64,000 nt of DNA from Streptomyces massasporeus (GTDB lineage Bacteria > Actinomycetota > Actinomycetes > Streptomycetales > Streptomycetaceae). The notes under the pieces are model-generated. The model was given only the letters and a program-made list of their open reading frames with translations. It was not told the DNA's origin and did no database searches. The translations under genes were made by a program, and so were the position numbers. Shown here piece after piece: positions 6,932 through 16,989 of the stretch; positions within the stretch are counted from its first letter, which is position 1; each line of letters opens with the position of its first letter. Location: the NCBI RefSeq assembly GCF_014648995.1, contig NZ_BMSE01000001.1:620001-684000 (forward strand), in the 5' to 3' direction.

Positions 6932-9007
6932 CTACTTCCGCTTAAGCCGGACGACCACGGCATCCAGATCCCCGCGCAGGCCGACGCGAAGTCCGTGATG
7001 CACCAGTACGGCCCCTCGGTGAACTTCACCCGTTTCGAGGCATTCGTACGAGGCTGACGGGTCGAGGCCGCGCAGCCGGAGCGCCGGCACGGGCTCGCCG
7101 TAGCGCTGCGCCTGGAGCCAGGCGAGGACGACGGTCTCGTCGCCGAGGACATACTGCACGGCACTGACCCCGCCCTCCGGGGGACGCAGCCGGTACAGGT
7201 CGCCGCGCTGCACCACGGGCCGGATCTCCTTGTAGAGCGCCACCCACTCCCGCGCCTCGGCGAGCTCCTCCCGCGTCCACCGCGTGAGGTCGCCGCCGAC
7301 GCCGAGCACCCCGGCCATGGCGCTGACGAACCGGAACCGCAGGGAGCTGGCCCGCTGGTTGAGCATGGCGTTCGGGCTGTCGGTGACCCAGGCGGCCATG
7401 ACCCGGGCCGGGTGGATCTGGCTGAAGCCGTGCTGGATGGCGAGCCGGTCGAGCGGGTCGGTGTTGTCCGAGGTCCACACCTGGTCCGTGCGGCTCAGCA
7501 CGCCGAGGTCGATCCGGCCGCCGCCGCCCGAGCAGGACTCGAAGGCCACGCCCGGGTGGGCGGCCCGCAGCCGGTCCAGCAGGGCGTACAGGCCGTGCAC
7601 GTGGTCGACCCACAGCCGCTGCGGGTAGGGGTCGTCCGGCCAGCCGGCGTCGGTGAAGCAGCGATTGAAGTCCCACTTGACGTAGTCGACGGGAGCGCTG
7701 GAGAGAAGCCCGTGGAGCTGCTCCCAGAGGTACTCCCGGACGTCTTCGCGGGCGAGGTTGAGCACGAGCTGATTGCGGAATTCCGTCCGCTTTCGTCCTG
7801 GTTGGTACTGGGCCCAGTCGGGGTGCGCGCGGTACAGGTCGCTGTCCGGGTTGACCATCTCGGGCTCGACCCAGATCCCGAACTGCATGCCCAGGCCGTG
7901 CACATGGTCGGCGAGCGGCTTCAGTCCGCCCGGGAAGCGGTCGGGGTTGGGGGTCCAGTCGCCGAGTCCGGCCCGGTCGCTGGTGCGCGCCCCGAACCAG
8001 CCGTCGTCGACCACGAACAGCTCGACGCCCATGGCCGCGGCCCGCTCGGCGAGCGCCCGCTGCTGCTCCTCGGAGATGTCGAACTCCGTGGCCTCCCAGG
8101 AGTTGAACAGCACCGGCCGGTCCCGCTCGGCGTCCGGGACGACATGCGCCCGCTGGTAGGCGTGCCAGGCGCGGCTGGCCCCGCCGAAGCCGCCGTCGCT
8201 CCAGAGCCCGGCGAAGACGGGGGTCGCGTACGACTCCCCCGTGCCCAGCATCAGCAGGCCCGAGTCGTCGTGGCCGGCTCCGCCGGTGATCTGCACGCGC
8301 GCGTCCGGCAGCTGGGCCACGGCGATGCGCCACGACCCGGACCAGCCGAGGGCGCAGCTGTAGACCTCGCCGTGCTCCTCGGTGGCGTGGGTGTCGAGGG
8401 CGACCCACGGCAGGTGCTGGTGCGAGGTGTGGCCGCGGCGACTGCCGATGACCTTCTCGCCGTGGGTGAGACCGGAGCGCGTCAGCCGGGACTCGGCGCC
8501 CCAGCGGCCGTGCAGCTGGGACAGCCGCCAGGCGTCGCGGTCGGGCAGGGTCCAGGTGGCGGAGTCGGCGCGCAGCAGTTCGAGGGCCGGCCCCCGGTTG
8601 GTCAGGGTCACCCACCGCTCGACGACATCCGTCGAGGAGCGCATCCGGTAGTGCAGCGTGAGGGCGAGGTCCCCGTCACGGAACCGGAGCCGCAGCTCGC
8701 CGTCCTCGGTGTCGTACCCCTCGTGGACCCACTCGGTGCCGCGTCGCTCGGCCGTGCGCACCGACAGCGCGGGGCGGACGAATCGGGGTCCGCCCTCGAC
8801 CGGGTACTCCTCGCGTCCGTCGAGCGGGGACTCGAAGGGCCAGTAGTCCGGCAGCGGCCGGACGGCGAGGGCCTCGGCGTCGGCGAGACCGATCCGGGGG
8901 CCCCAGTGCAGATGCAGCAGTTCGTCCCGCTCGGTGACATGGACGGCGTAGCTGCTGGCCGTCCCGGAGAGCACCCACGTACGACCGTCTTCGGAGATGT
9001 CCAGCAT
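6932..9007 (-). CDS. GH36 alpha-galactosidase
   Basis: This 691-aa protein has the full length and order of GH36 alpha-galactosidases: an N-terminal beta-supersandwich domain (about 1-300), a (beta/alpha)8 catalytic barrel (about 300-610) and a C-terminal beta domain. Barrel motifs include VVDDGWFGAR, YVKWDFNR (nucleophile Asp), ESCSGGGGR and TSDNTDPLDR (acid/base Asp). It hydrolyses terminal alpha-1,6-galactosides such as melibiose and raffinose. No signal peptide is seen, so it acts on imported oligosaccharides. The ATG at 9007 with GAGGG upstream is preferred over the start at 9088. It is divergent from the phosphatase gene, with 180 bp between them. Confidence 0.93.
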   Translation of the reverse strand: MLDISEDGRTWVLSGTASSYAVHVTERDELLHLHWGPRIGLADAEALAVRPLPDYWPFESPLDGREEYPVEGGPRFVRPALSVRTAERRGTEWVHEGYDTEDGELRLRFRDGDLALTLHYRMRSSTDVVERWVTLTNRGPALELLRADSATWTLPDRDAWRLSQLHGRWGAESRLTRSGLTHGEKVIGSRRGHTSHQHLPWVALDTHATEEHGEVYSCALGWSGSWRIAVAQLPDARVQITGGAGHDDSGLLMLGTGESYATPVFAGLWSDGGFGGASRAWHAYQRAHVVPDAERDRPVLFNSWEATEFDISEEQQRALAERAAAMGVELFVVDDGWFGARTSDRAGLGDWTPNPDRFPGGLKPLADHVHGLGMQFGIWVEPEMVNPDSDLYRAHPDWAQYQPGRKRTEFRNQLVLNLAREDVREYLWEQLHGLLSSAPVDYVKWDFNRCFTDAGWPDDPYPQRLWVDHVHGLYALLDRLRAAHPGVAFESCSGGGGRIDLGVLSRTDQVWTSDNTDPLDRLAIQHGFSQIHPARVMAAWVTDSPNAMLNQRASSLRFRFVSAMAGVLGVGGDLTRWTREELAEAREWVALYKEIRPVVQRGDLYRLRPPEGGVSAVQYVLGDETVVLAWLQAQRYGEPVPALRLRGLDPSASYECLETGEVHRGAVLVHHGLRVGLRGDLDAVVVRLKRK

Positions 9008-9187
9008 CGCGCCCTCACAGATTCGAACAAGCCCGATCAGGTGCGACCAGGCGGCAACATCATCAAGGGCTGTGGGGGCTCCGGGCAACGCCCTGTGGAC
9101 AACTCATTGCCCCAGGCAGGCATGTCGTATCGTCGAGTCGTGCCCGCCGACGAGCCGCGGCGGCGGCGCCGAAGGGGAGGAGCCCTC

Positions 9188-9985
9188 GTGACACAGCAGG
9201 TCCCGTCGACCGAGCCCGAGCTGGCCGGAGTGCGCAACTTCCGTGATGTGGGCGGACTTCCGACCGTGGACGGACGGCGGGTGCGCCACGGAGTGCTGTT
9301 CCGCAGCGGCCACCTCGCCCACGCGACCGGGGAGGACGCCGCCTTCCTGACGACTCTGGGCCTGCACACGATCTTCGACTTCCGCAACGCGGCCGACCAG
9401 AAGCTCGAAGGGCCGGACGTCGCGCTGCCCGGCGTGCGCAATGTGAACCTGCCGCTGAGCGACCCCGCCGACGGCGCCGAGTTCTGGAAGATGGTCCGCG
9501 ACGGCGATCTGGACCAGCTGCGCGAGATCCTCTCGGACGGCAAGGGAGCGGGGCGCATGATCGCCTCGTACCGCACGATCATCAAGCACCGCACCGACGA
9601 GCACTCCCGGGTGCTGCACGCGCTCGCGCAGGACAGCGTCCCCGCGCTGATGCACTGCGCGGCGGGCAAGGACCGCGCGGGTCTGTCGGTCGCGGTGACG
9701 CTGCTGGCGGTGGGCGTCGAGCGCGAGGCGATCGTCGAGGACTACCTGAAGTCGAACGCCAAGCACCGCCGTTACAAGGTGCACCGCAGCAGCTCCGCCG
9801 CCTCGGCCTACTCCCCCGAGGTCATGGAGCTGCTCAGCCCCCTCTTCGACGCGCGCGCCGAGTACCTGACGGCGGCCTTCGACACCATCGAGGAGACCTG
9901 GGGTGGCGTCGACACCTACCTGGAGAAGGGGCTGGACCTCACCCCGGAGACCCGGGAGCGGCTGCGCGAACGGCTCCTCGACTGA
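9188..9985 (+). CDS. Tyrosine-protein phosphatase
   Basis: This 265-aa protein belongs to the PTP superfamily resembling MptpB and SIW14-like bacterial phosphatases. The N-terminal VRNFRDVGGLP segment is characteristic. The P-loop HCAAGKDRAG (C-x5-R) lies around residue 157, and an upstream Asp in FDFRNAAD may contribute. It probably dephosphorylates phosphotyrosine or phosphoinositides in the cytoplasm. The GTG at 9188 is chosen because GGGGAGG lies 7 bp before it; an upstream ATG at 9121 lacks such a site. A much longer frame extends upstream but is only the antisense of the alpha-galactosidase gene. Confidence 0.9.
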   Translation: MTQQVPSTEPELAGVRNFRDVGGLPTVDGRRVRHGVLFRSGHLAHATGEDAAFLTTLGLHTIFDFRNAADQKLEGPDVALPGVRNVNLPLSDPADGAEFWKMVRDGDLDQLREILSDGKGAGRMIASYRTIIKHRTDEHSRVLHALAQDSVPALMHCAAGKDRAGLSVAVTLLAVGVEREAIVEDYLKSNAKHRRYKVHRSSSAASAYSPEVMELLSPLFDARAEYLTAAFDTIEETWGGVDTYLEKGLDLTPETRERLRERLLD

Positions 9986-10000
9986 GGGGCCGGGACGGGG

Positions 10001-10120
10001 CTACTTCGCGCCGAGCGCGAAGAGCAGGTACACGAACGCGGCGAAGATGTGGCCGGCGATGAGGTAGACGAACAGCCTCACCCACAGGGCGCGGGGGAAC
10101 TTCTCCTCCATGTCGCTCAT
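10001..10120 (-). CDS. 39-aa single-pass membrane protein (DUF6126-like)
   Basis: A 39-codon gene encodes MSDMEEKFPRALWVRLFVYL followed by a hydrophobic helix to residue ~37. This is a small inner-membrane protein with a cytoplasmic acidic/basic head, resembling the DUF6126 family (named from memory). Its ATG overlaps the stop of the cupin regulator gene by 4 bp (ATGA), so the two are translationally coupled. The function is unknown; the coupling suggests the regulator and the membrane peptide respond to the same signal. It ends 15 bp from the convergent phosphatase gene. Confidence 0.85.
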   Translation of the reverse strand: MSDMEEKFPRALWVRLFVYLIAGHIFAAFVYLLFALGAK

Positions 10121-10761
10121 GACGCGTCTCCAGGGGTGGGGCCCAGGCACAGGGCGGCCGTGGGGCTCTGCAGCAGGGTGTGGACGAAGAGCAGGTCGAC
10201 GCCGTCGTGGTCCTCGGCCGCGATCCGGTGCGGGGTGAGCGAGTCGAAGTGGGCGCTGTCGCCGGCCGCCAGCCGGTGCGTGCTGTCCCCGAGGCGCAGC
10301 CGCAGCCGGCCGCGCAGCACATGGAGCCACTCCTCACCGGGGTGGACGCGCACGACGTCGCCCTGGGATCCGTGGGGGACGTGGACCCGCAGGGCCTGCA
10401 TCCCGCGGCCCGGGGCGCCGGCCTGCCAGTAGGTCCAGCCGCCGGCCGCCGTGGGTTCCATGTCGGCCGCGCGGATGACGGCGTCCCGTCCGGCGACCGT
10501 CTCGCCGAGCAGCTCGGCGACGGTCGTACCGTAGACACGGGCGAGCGCGAGCAGCATCGGCAGCGAGGGCTGGCGCTGCCCGGTCTCCAGACGGGAGAGG
10601 TGGGCGGGCGACAGCCCGGCGGCGCGGGCCGCGGCCTCCAGCGTGAGGGAGGCCTGGCGCCGCAGGGCCCGCAGCTGGGGCGCGACGGCGGGCAGCGCAC
10701 CGGGCGCGGGTTCGGCCGGCGAGCCGGCCCCGGAGGGCCGCTCGGTCTCGGAGGGGCTCAT
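10117..10761 (-). CDS. XRE-family regulator with C-terminal cupin
   Basis: This 214-aa regulator has a disordered 25-residue N-terminus, a helix-turn-helix domain (about 30-85, with LSPAHLSRLETGQRQPSL) and a C-terminal cupin_2 barrel (about 120-205, with HPGEEWLHVLRGRLRL). This HTH-cupin type commonly senses small metabolites such as polyamines or amino acids and represses catabolic or efflux genes. Two palindromes at 10781-10816 lie directly upstream and are probably its own operators. It follows the hopanoid operon on the same strand after 60 bp but appears to have its own promoter. It is coupled to the small membrane gene downstream. Confidence 0.9.
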   Translation of the reverse strand: MSPSETERPSGAGSPAEPAPGALPAVAPQLRALRRQASLTLEAAARAAGLSPAHLSRLETGQRQPSLPMLLALARVYGTTVAELLGETVAGRDAVIRAADMEPTAAGGWTYWQAGAPGRGMQALRVHVPHGSQGDVVRVHPGEEWLHVLRGRLRLRLGDSTHRLAAGDSAHFDSLTPHRIAAEDHDGVDLLFVHTLLQSPTAALCLGPTPGDAS

Positions 10762-10780
10762 GCCTCCATTCAGCCGGACC

Positions 10781-10816
10781 TTTGCCTCACCGGCAAATTT
10801 CTTGCCTCTCAGGCAA
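10781..10816. promoter_or_regulatory. Twin palindromic operator
   Basis: Two adjacent inverted repeats share the half-site TTGCCT: TTTGCCT-cac-CGGCAAA (10781-10797) and TTGCCT-ctc-AGGCAA (10802-10816). They lie 20-55 bp upstream of the HTH-cupin gene and immediately beyond the hopanoid aminotransferase stop. Repeated half-sites in phase, about 20 bp apart, are typical of a dimeric autoregulator binding two sites. Confidence 0.7.
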
Positions 10817-10821
10817 AACCG

Positions 10822-12237
10822 CTACCGGTTGGCCACGGCCTGCTTGACCAAGGTCTTCCCGAAGTCCCACACCAGCCCGCCGTTGTGCGCGTCGTCCATC
10901 ACGGCCGTGAAGGCGTCGACGAACCGGTCCACCTCCCGCTCGCCGACGATCAGCGGCGGGATCAGCTTGATCACCTCCATGTGGTCGCCGGAGACCTGGG
11001 TGAGGATCCGGTGCCGCTGCAGCAGCGGCACGACGACCATCTGCGCGAAAAGCCCCTTGCGGGCGGCCTGGAGCATGGCCCAGCGGCTCCGCAGCTTCAG
11101 CGACTTCGGCCGTCCGAACTCGATGCCGATCATCAGGCCCCGGCCCCGGACCTCGGCGAGCATCTCGTACTGGTCCGTGAGCGCGGCCAGCCGGGACCTG
11201 AGCCGCTCCCCGGTGGCCCGGACGTTCGCGACGATCTGCTCGTTCTCCATCACCGACAGCACCGCGAGTCCCGCCGCCATGGCCTGCGCGTTGGATCCGA
11301 AGCTCGCCGAGTGGACGAGGACGCGGTCCATGGACGAGTAGACCTTCTTGAAGATCCAGTCCTTGCCGATCGTGGCGCCGACCGGCACATAGCCGCCGGA
11401 GAGCGCCTTGGCGACGCACACCAGGTCGGGTTCGACGCCGTCCTCGTGCTGGTAGGCGTAGAAGTCGCCGGTCCGGCCGAGGCCGGTCTGCACCTCGTCG
11501 GCGATGAGCAGCGCCTTGTGCCGGTGCAGCAGTTCCTGGGCGGCCCGCAGCCAGCCCGGCGGGCCCGTGAGGACGCCCTTGCCCTGGATCGGCTCGACGA
11601 TCAGGGCGGCGACGTCGCCCTTCCTCAGCTCCCTCTCCAGCGCGTCGAGGTCGCCGAGCGGGACGGCCGTGTCGGGCAGCAGCGGGGCGAAGCCGTCGCG
11701 GAAGCCGGACTCGCCGTTCACGGAGAGGGAGCCGGTGGTCAGGCCGTGGAAGGCGTGCGCGCAGTACAGGATCCTGGGCCTGCCGGTGACGAACCGGGCG
11801 AACTTCAGGGCGCCCTCGACGGCCTCGGTGCCGCTGTTGCCGAAGAACACCCGGTCCAGGTGCGGGCTGTGCGCGAGCAGCTTCTCCGCCAGCAGGCCCG
11901 GCAGCGGCTGGCAGTCGAAGCGGGTGAGATCCGCGAGCTGCGCGTCCAGGACGTCGTGCACCGCCTTGCGCACCACGGGGTGGTGCCGGCCGAGGCCCAT
12001 CACCCCGAACCCGGCGAGCATGTCCAGGTAGTCGTTGCCCTCCGCGTCCCAGAAGTAGGCGCCCTCGGCGCGCTCGTAGACCTTGTCGAAGCCGATGGTG
12101 TGCAGCATGCGCGGGAGCTGGTGGTTGAGGTACCGGGTGTGCAGCTCGTAGCGCTCGGCCCCGCGCTCGGCCAGCAGCTTGGCGAGGTCGAACTCCCCGG
12201 CCTGCGACGACTCCGACGCGGACTCGGCGGTTGTCAT
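10822..12237 (-). CDS. hpnO: Class III PLP aminotransferase, HpnO-type (aminobacteriohopanetriol)
   Basis: This 471-aa class III PLP aminotransferase carries [13 protein letters not shown] near residue 135, [14 protein letters not shown] near 247 (PLP-contacting Asp) and [10 protein letters not shown] near 280 with the Schiff-base Lys. General homologs are acetylornithine or 4-aminobutyrate aminotransferases. Its place as the last gene of the hopanoid operon, overlapping dxs by 4 bp, points to HpnO-type conversion of ribosylhopane-derived aldehyde to 35-aminobacteriohopanetriol, the amino hopanoid known from Streptomyces. The gene name rests on context, since the family alone does not give substrate. 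Confidence 0.82.
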   Translation of the reverse strand: MTTAESASESSQAGEFDLAKLLAERGAERYELHTRYLNHQLPRMLHTIGFDKVYERAEGAYFWDAEGNDYLDMLAGFGVMGLGRHHPVVRKAVHDVLDAQLADLTRFDCQPLPGLLAEKLLAHSPHLDRVFFGNSGTEAVEGALKFARFVTGRPRILYCAHAFHGLTTGSLSVNGESGFRDGFAPLLPDTAVPLGDLDALERELRKGDVAALIVEPIQGKGVLTGPPGWLRAAQELLHRHKALLIADEVQTGLGRTGDFYAYQHEDGVEPDLVCVAKALSGGYVPVGATIGKDWIFKKVYSSMDRVLVHSASFGSNAQAMAAGLAVLSVMENEQIVANVRATGERLRSRLAALTDQYEMLAEVRGRGLMIGIEFGRPKSLKLRSRWAMLQAARKGLFAQMVVVPLLQRHRILTQVSGDHMEVIKLIPPLIVGEREVDRFVDAFTAVMDDAHNGGLVWDFGKTLVKQAVANR

Positions 12238-14129
12238 TCCAGTGGCTCCTTGGACAGCTCTTCCTTGACGGCCAGGCTCGCGCCGATCCGTCCGGCGACC
12301 TCGACGGGTGTCAGGCCGATGTCGGCGAGCACCTCACCGCGCTTGGCGTGTGCGAGGAACTGCTCGGGGATACCGAACCGCCGTACCGGCACGTCGACGT
12401 CGGCGTCGCCCAGGGCCAGCGCCACGGCCGAACCGACCCCGGCCGCACGGCTGTTGTCCTCGACGACGGCGACCAGACGGTGCTCGGCGGCGAGGCCCGG
12501 GAGCGCCGGGTCGACGGGCTTGACCCAGCGCGGGTCGACGACGGTGCAGCCGATGCCGCGCGCTTCGAGCAGTTCGGCGGCCTGGAGGCAGACCGGCGCC
12601 ATCACACCGACGGCCACCAGGAGAACGTGTGGCCGGGGGGAACGGTGCAGCACGTCCAGTCCGCCCACCCGGTCCACGGCGGGGATCGACGGGCCGACGG
12701 ACTCCTTCGGGAACCTCAGCAGCGTCGGCGCGTCGTCCACGGCGACCGCCTCGCGCAGCTGGGCGCGCAGCTGGTCGGCGTCCCGTGGCGCGGCGATCCT
12801 GAGCCCGGGCACGACCTGGAGGACGGACATGTCCCACATGCCGTTGTGGGAGGCCCCGTCGACGCCGGTGACCCCGGCCCGGTCCAGGACGAAGGTCACC
12901 CCGCAGCGGTGCAGGGCCACATCCATGAGCAGCTGGTCGAAGGCCCGGTTGAGGAAGGTGGCGTAAACGGCGACGACCGGGTGCAGCCCGCCCGTCGCCA
13001 GGCCGGCCGCGGACACGGCCGCGTGCTGCTCGGCGATGCCGACGTCCCAGATCCGGTCCGGGAACCGCTCGGCGAAGGCGCCCAAGCCGACGGGATGCAG
13101 CATGGCGGCGGTGATCGCCACCACGTCCTCGCGCTCCTCGCCGATCCTGACGATCTCCTCGCCGAACACCGAGGTCCAGGAGGGGCCGCCCGACGGCGAG
13201 AGCGGTGCGCAGGTCAGCGGGTCCATCACGCCGACGGTGTGGAAGTGGTCCTCCTCGTGGGCGAGGGCGGGCTCGTAGCCGCGGCCCTTCTCCGTGAGGC
13301 AGTGGACCAGCACCGGCCCGTGGAACCGCTTGGCGCGCCGCAGTGCGGACTCCACGGCCCCGGTGTCGTGCCCGTCGATCGGCCCCACGTACTTCAGGCC
13401 CAGGTCCTCGAAGAGGCCCTGCGGGGCGAACGCGTCCTTGAAGCCCTTCTTGGCGCCGTGCAGGGCCTCGTAGAGGGTGCTGCCGACCAGGGGCGTGCCC
13501 TGGAGGACGTCCTTGCCCCAGGCGAGGGCCCGCTCGTAACCGTCGGTCGTGCGCAGGGTCGCGAGGTGGTTGGCGAGGCCGCCGATGGTGGGGGCGTAGG
13601 AGCGTTCGTTGTCGTTGACGACGATGATCAGCGGGCGGTTCTTGGCGGCCGCGATGTTGTTCAGGGCCTCCCAGGCCATGCCGCCGGTGAGGGCCCCGTC
13701 GCCGATGACCGCGACGACATGGCCCTTCTCGCCCTGCACCTGACGGGCCTTGGCGAGCCCGTCGGCCCAGCCGAGGGCGGTGGAGGCGTGGCTGTTCTCG
13801 ATGACGTCGTGCTCGGACTCCTCGCGCGAGGGGTAGCCGGACAGGCCGCCCTTGCCGCGCAGCTTGGAGAAGTCCTGGCGACCGGTCAGCAGTTTGTGGA
13901 CGTAGCTCTGGTGGCCGGTGTCCCACAGGATGCGGTCGGCCGGCGACTCGAAGACCCGGTGCAGGGCGATGGTCAGCTCCACCACGCCCAGGTTGGGTCC
14001 CAGATGGCCGCCGGTCCTGGCGACCGCGTGCACCAGGAACTCCCGGATCTCTTCGGACAGTTCCCCCAGTTCCGCCTCGGACAGCGCCTTCAGGTCGCGT
14101 GGTCCCCGGATGCTCTCCAGAATCGTCAC
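12234..14129 (-). CDS. dxs: 1-deoxy-D-xylulose-5-phosphate synthase
   Basis: This 631-aa thiamine-diphosphate enzyme condenses pyruvate and glyceraldehyde 3-phosphate, the first MEP-pathway step. It has the N-terminal GGHLGPNLG and [10 protein letters not shown] segments, the ThDP motif [16 protein letters not shown] around residue 150, the transketolase pyrimidine domain (about 310-475) and a C-terminal domain. It lies inside the hopanoid operon, overlapping the aminotransferase by 4 bp and 28 bp behind ispG. Streptomyces usually carry a second dxs elsewhere, so this copy probably boosts isoprene supply when hopanoids are made. Confidence 0.95.
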   Translation of the reverse strand: MTILESIRGPRDLKALSEAELGELSEEIREFLVHAVARTGGHLGPNLGVVELTIALHRVFESPADRILWDTGHQSYVHKLLTGRQDFSKLRGKGGLSGYPSREESEHDVIENSHASTALGWADGLAKARQVQGEKGHVVAVIGDGALTGGMAWEALNNIAAAKNRPLIIVVNDNERSYAPTIGGLANHLATLRTTDGYERALAWGKDVLQGTPLVGSTLYEALHGAKKGFKDAFAPQGLFEDLGLKYVGPIDGHDTGAVESALRRAKRFHGPVLVHCLTEKGRGYEPALAHEEDHFHTVGVMDPLTCAPLSPSGGPSWTSVFGEEIVRIGEEREDVVAITAAMLHPVGLGAFAERFPDRIWDVGIAEQHAAVSAAGLATGGLHPVVAVYATFLNRAFDQLLMDVALHRCGVTFVLDRAGVTGVDGASHNGMWDMSVLQVVPGLRIAAPRDADQLRAQLREAVAVDDAPTLLRFPKESVGPSIPAVDRVGGLDVLHRSPRPHVLLVAVGVMAPVCLQAAELLEARGIGCTVVDPRWVKPVDPALPGLAAEHRLVAVVEDNSRAAGVGSAVALALGDADVDVPVRRFGIPEQFLAHAKRGEVLADIGLTPVEVAGRIGASLAVKEELSKEPLE

Positions 14130-14157
14130 GTCGGGCCCCCTTCGAATGCCGTGCTGC

Positions 14158-15315
14158 TCAGCTCACGGTGACGGCCGGCTCCCCCGACCCCACGCCGTCC
14201 TGCTCCATCTGCTCGGCGATCTTCATCGCCTCTTCGATCAGCGTCTCGACGATCCTGGACTCGGGGACGGTCTTGATGACCTCGCCCTTGACGAAGATCT
14301 GCCCCTTGCCGTTGCCGGAGGCGACCCCCAGATCGGCCTCCCGCGCCTCGCCGGGCCCATTGACCACACACCCCATGACGGCGACCCGCAGCGGCACCTC
14401 CATGCCGTCGAGCCCGGCCGTGACCTCCTCGGCCAGCTTGTAGACGTCGACCTGGGCGCGCCCGCAGGACGGGCACGACACGATCTCCAGCCGGCGCTCC
14501 TTGAGCCCCAGGGACTGCAGGATCTGGATGCCGACCTTGACCTCCTCGGCCGGCGGCGCGGACAGCGACACCCGGATCGTGTCGCCGATGCCCCGCGACA
14601 GCAGCGCCCCGAACGCCACCGCCGACTTGATCGTGCCCTGGAAGGCGGGCCCCGCCTCCGTCACTCCCAGGTGCAGCGGGTAGTCGCACTGTTCGGCCAA
14701 CTGGCTGTACGCCTCGATCATGACGACCGGGTCGTTGTGCTTGACGGAGATCTTGATGTCCCGGAAGCCGTGCTCCTCGAACAGGGACGCCTCCCACAGG
14801 GCGCTCTCCACGAGCGCCTCCGGGGTCGCCCTGCCGTACTTCTGGAGCAGGCGCCGGTCCAGCGACCCGGCGTTGACGCCGATGCGGATCGGCGTGCCGT
14901 GGTCCTTCGCCGCCTGGGCGATCTCCTTGATCCGGTCGTCGAACTGCTTGATGTTGCCGGGGTTGACGCGGACGGCCGCGCAGCCCGCCTCGATGGCCGC
15001 GAACACGTACTTCGGCTGGAAGTGAATGTCCGCGATCACGGGGATCTGCGACTTGCGGGCGATGGTCGCCAGGGCGTCCGCGTCGTCCTGCGTGGGGCAG
15101 GCGACCCGGACGATCTGGCAGCCGGACGCGGTCAGCTCCGCGATCTGCTGCAGCGTGGCACCGACGTCCGACGTGCGGGTCGTCGTCATCGACTGCACCG
15201 ACACCGGGGCCCCTCCCCCCACCGCCACCGGACCGACCTGGATCCGGCGCGAGACGCGCCGCTCGGCGATCGGCCGGAGCGGCACCTCGGGGACGCCCAG
15301 CTCAATGGCGGTCAT
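14158..15315 (-). CDS. ispG: 4-hydroxy-3-methylbut-2-enyl diphosphate synthase
   Basis: This 385-aa GcpE/IspG protein catalyses the reductive ring opening of MEcPP to HMBPP. The N-terminal TIM barrel includes [17 protein letters not shown] and RVNPGNIK. The C-terminal ferredoxin-like half holds the 4Fe-4S ligands in SCPSCGR (CxxC) and [10 protein letters not shown]. Length and motifs are those of the standard actinobacterial enzyme. It is 4 bp behind hpnH and 28 bp ahead of dxs in the hopanoid operon. As with dxs, it is probably a second, pathway-dedicated copy. Confidence 0.95.
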   Translation of the reverse strand: MTAIELGVPEVPLRPIAERRVSRRIQVGPVAVGGGAPVSVQSMTTTRTSDVGATLQQIAELTASGCQIVRVACPTQDDADALATIARKSQIPVIADIHFQPKYVFAAIEAGCAAVRVNPGNIKQFDDRIKEIAQAAKDHGTPIRIGVNAGSLDRRLLQKYGRATPEALVESALWEASLFEEHGFRDIKISVKHNDPVVMIEAYSQLAEQCDYPLHLGVTEAGPAFQGTIKSAVAFGALLSRGIGDTIRVSLSAPPAEEVKVGIQILQSLGLKERRLEIVSCPSCGRAQVDVYKLAEEVTAGLDGMEVPLRVAVMGCVVNGPGEAREADLGVASGNGKGQIFVKGEVIKTVPESRIVETLIEEAMKIAEQMEQDGVGSGEPAVTVS

Positions 15316-15319
15316 GGCC

Positions 15320-16342
15320 TCACTCCCGGTTCCCGGAGACCGTCTCGCGCATGGCGCGCAGCGACTCCTTCAGCGAGCCCATGGTGGCGAGGACGGCGGT
15401 GGGCTCGTAGCCACAGTGCGCCATGCAGTTGGCGCAGCGCGGGTCCTTGCCGCGGCCGTACTTGTCCCAGTCGGTGTCCTCGACCAGCTCCCGGTACGTC
15501 GGCACGTACCCGTCGCTCATCAGGTAGCAGGGGCGCTGCCAGCCGAAGAGCGAGTAGTTCGGGATCGCCCACGCCGTGCAGGGGAAGTCGACCTTGCCCT
15601 CCAGGAAGTCCAGGAAGAGCGGGGAGTGGTTGAGCCGCCAGCGCCGCCGGTTGCCGCCGGAGAAGGCCTTCTTGAACAGCTCGCGGGTCTGCTCCACGCC
15701 GAGGAAGTGCTCCTGGTCGGGAGCCTTCTCGTAGGCGTAGGCAGGCGAGATCATCATCTCGTCGACCTTGAGGTCGTCGTTGAGGAAGTTCAGCACCTCG
15801 ATGATGGTCTGCGGGGTGTCGGTGTTGAAGAAGGTCGAGTTGGTCGTGACCCGGAAGCCGCGCCGCTTGGCCTCCTTGATCGCCTCCACGGCCTCGTCGA
15901 ACACGCCCTCCTTGGCGACCGACTCGTCGTGCCGCTCGCGCAGGCCGTCGATGTGCACCGCGAAGGCGAAGTAGGGCGAGGGCGTGAACTTGTCCATCTT
16001 CTTGCGCAGCAGCATCGCGTTGGTGCAGAGGAAGACGTACTTCCGCTTGGCCACGAGCTGGCGGACGATCTCGTCGATCTGCGGGTGCATCAGCGGCTCG
16101 CCGCCGGCGATGGACACCATCGGGGCGCCGGACTCCATGACCGCCCCCACGGCCTGGGCGACCGGCATCCGCTGCTTGAGCACCCCGGCCGGATGCTGGA
16201 TCTTGCCGCACCCCTCGCATTTGAGGTTGCAGGCGAACAGCGGCTCCAGCTCGACGATCAGCGGGAACTTGTCCCGTCGGCGGATCTTCTGTTCAGCCAA
16301 GTATGTAGCGACCTTGATGGACTGTCGGAGCGGCATGGCCAT
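15320..16342 (-). CDS. hpnH: Adenosyl-hopene transferase HpnH (radical SAM)
   Basis: This 340-aa radical-SAM enzyme adds the 5'-deoxyadenosyl group to diploptene, making adenosylhopane, the first step in extended C35 hopanoids. The cluster motif CNLKCEGC (CxxxCxxC) lies near residue 35, and the SPASM-less C-terminal domain has the family [13 protein letters not shown] and [17 protein letters not shown] segments with further cysteines. The ATG at 16342 is preferred: AGGAGGT lies 7 bp upstream and the protein then begins [11 protein letters not shown] as in relatives. It follows hpnG after 5 bp. Confidence 0.95.
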   Translation of the reverse strand: MAMPLRQSIKVATYLAEQKIRRRDKFPLIVELEPLFACNLKCEGCGKIQHPAGVLKQRMPVAQAVGAVMESGAPMVSIAGGEPLMHPQIDEIVRQLVAKRKYVFLCTNAMLLRKKMDKFTPSPYFAFAVHIDGLRERHDESVAKEGVFDEAVEAIKEAKRRGFRVTTNSTFFNTDTPQTIIEVLNFLNDDLKVDEMMISPAYAYEKAPDQEHFLGVEQTRELFKKAFSGGNRRRWRLNHSPLFLDFLEGKVDFPCTAWAIPNYSLFGWQRPCYLMSDGYVPTYRELVEDTDWDKYGRGKDPRCANCMAHCGYEPTAVLATMGSLKESLRAMRETVSGNRE

Positions 16343-16347
16343 CTGGC

Positions 16348-16989
16348 TCACCTCCTGGGGAGCAGCAAGGAACGGTGCCATTCGAAGAAAGCGGGAAGAA
16401 CGGAACGAAGGACACGGAAAGCTGATATTCCACCGCGCACCGTGCCGATCCGGACGAGTTCATGTTCAGGAGCGTCCACGACCACCCGGACGGCCGCAAC
16501 CGGGCGCTCGCCCGCCCGCACGGCGCTCAGGAGCGTGACGGCGGACTCCATGTCGACCGCGATCGCGCCGGTCGCGCGCAGCGCGGCCCGTTCGGGGCCC
16601 CGCACGACGTGGTCGGAGCAGGTCAGCGGCCCGGTGTGCACGGTGCGCCCGGGCAGCGCGCGGGTCAGTGCCTTGACCAGCAGTTCGGTCCCCACGCAGG
16701 GGGTCGTGCCGCGCGGGTCGCGGGTCTCCTCGGCGACGACGAGATCGCCGGGGTGCATGCCGGGCGCGAGACCCGCGCAGAAGCCGGTGGCCAGGACGGC
16801 GGCGTCGCGCAGGGCCGGGTCGGCCAGCACGCGGGTGACGGCCCGCTCGGCGGCGGCCGGTCCCATGCCCGTCCGCAGGACCGTGACCGGCCCGTCGGCC
16901 CCGCCCCGGCCGCCCGCGCGCAGGGCGAACTGCTCGATGCCGAGCGCGCAGGCGATCAGCAGCGGGACCGGGGCGGCCTGTGCGCTCAT
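16348..16989 (-). CDS. hpnG: Adenosylhopane nucleosidase/phosphorylase HpnG
   Basis: This 213-aa nucleosidase-phosphorylase-fold protein removes adenine from adenosylhopane, giving ribosyl- or phosphoribosylhopane. It begins PLLIACALGIEQFAL and contains RTGMGPAAAERAV, TGFCAGLAPGMHPGDLVV and AVDMESA, where the Glu of VDMES contacts the ribose. The start ATG shares one base with the stop of shc (TGATG), so translation is coupled. It lies immediately before hpnH, the expected order for this pathway pair. Confidence 0.9.
   Translation of the reverse strand: MSAQAAPVPLLIACALGIEQFALRAGGRGGADGPVTVLRTGMGPAAAERAVTRVLADPALRDAAVLATGFCAGLAPGMHPGDLVVAEETRDPRGTTPCVGTELLVKALTRALPGRTVHTGPLTCSDHVVRGPERAALRATGAIAVDMESAVTLLSAVRAGERPVAAVRVVVDAPEHELVRIGTVRGGISAFRVLRSVLPAFFEWHRSLLLPRR

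Noticed and set aside
6810..6998. A 62-codon plus-strand frame
   Set aside because: It has Ser/Arg-rich low-complexity ending, overlaps the alpha-galactosidase gene, and has no ribosome site.
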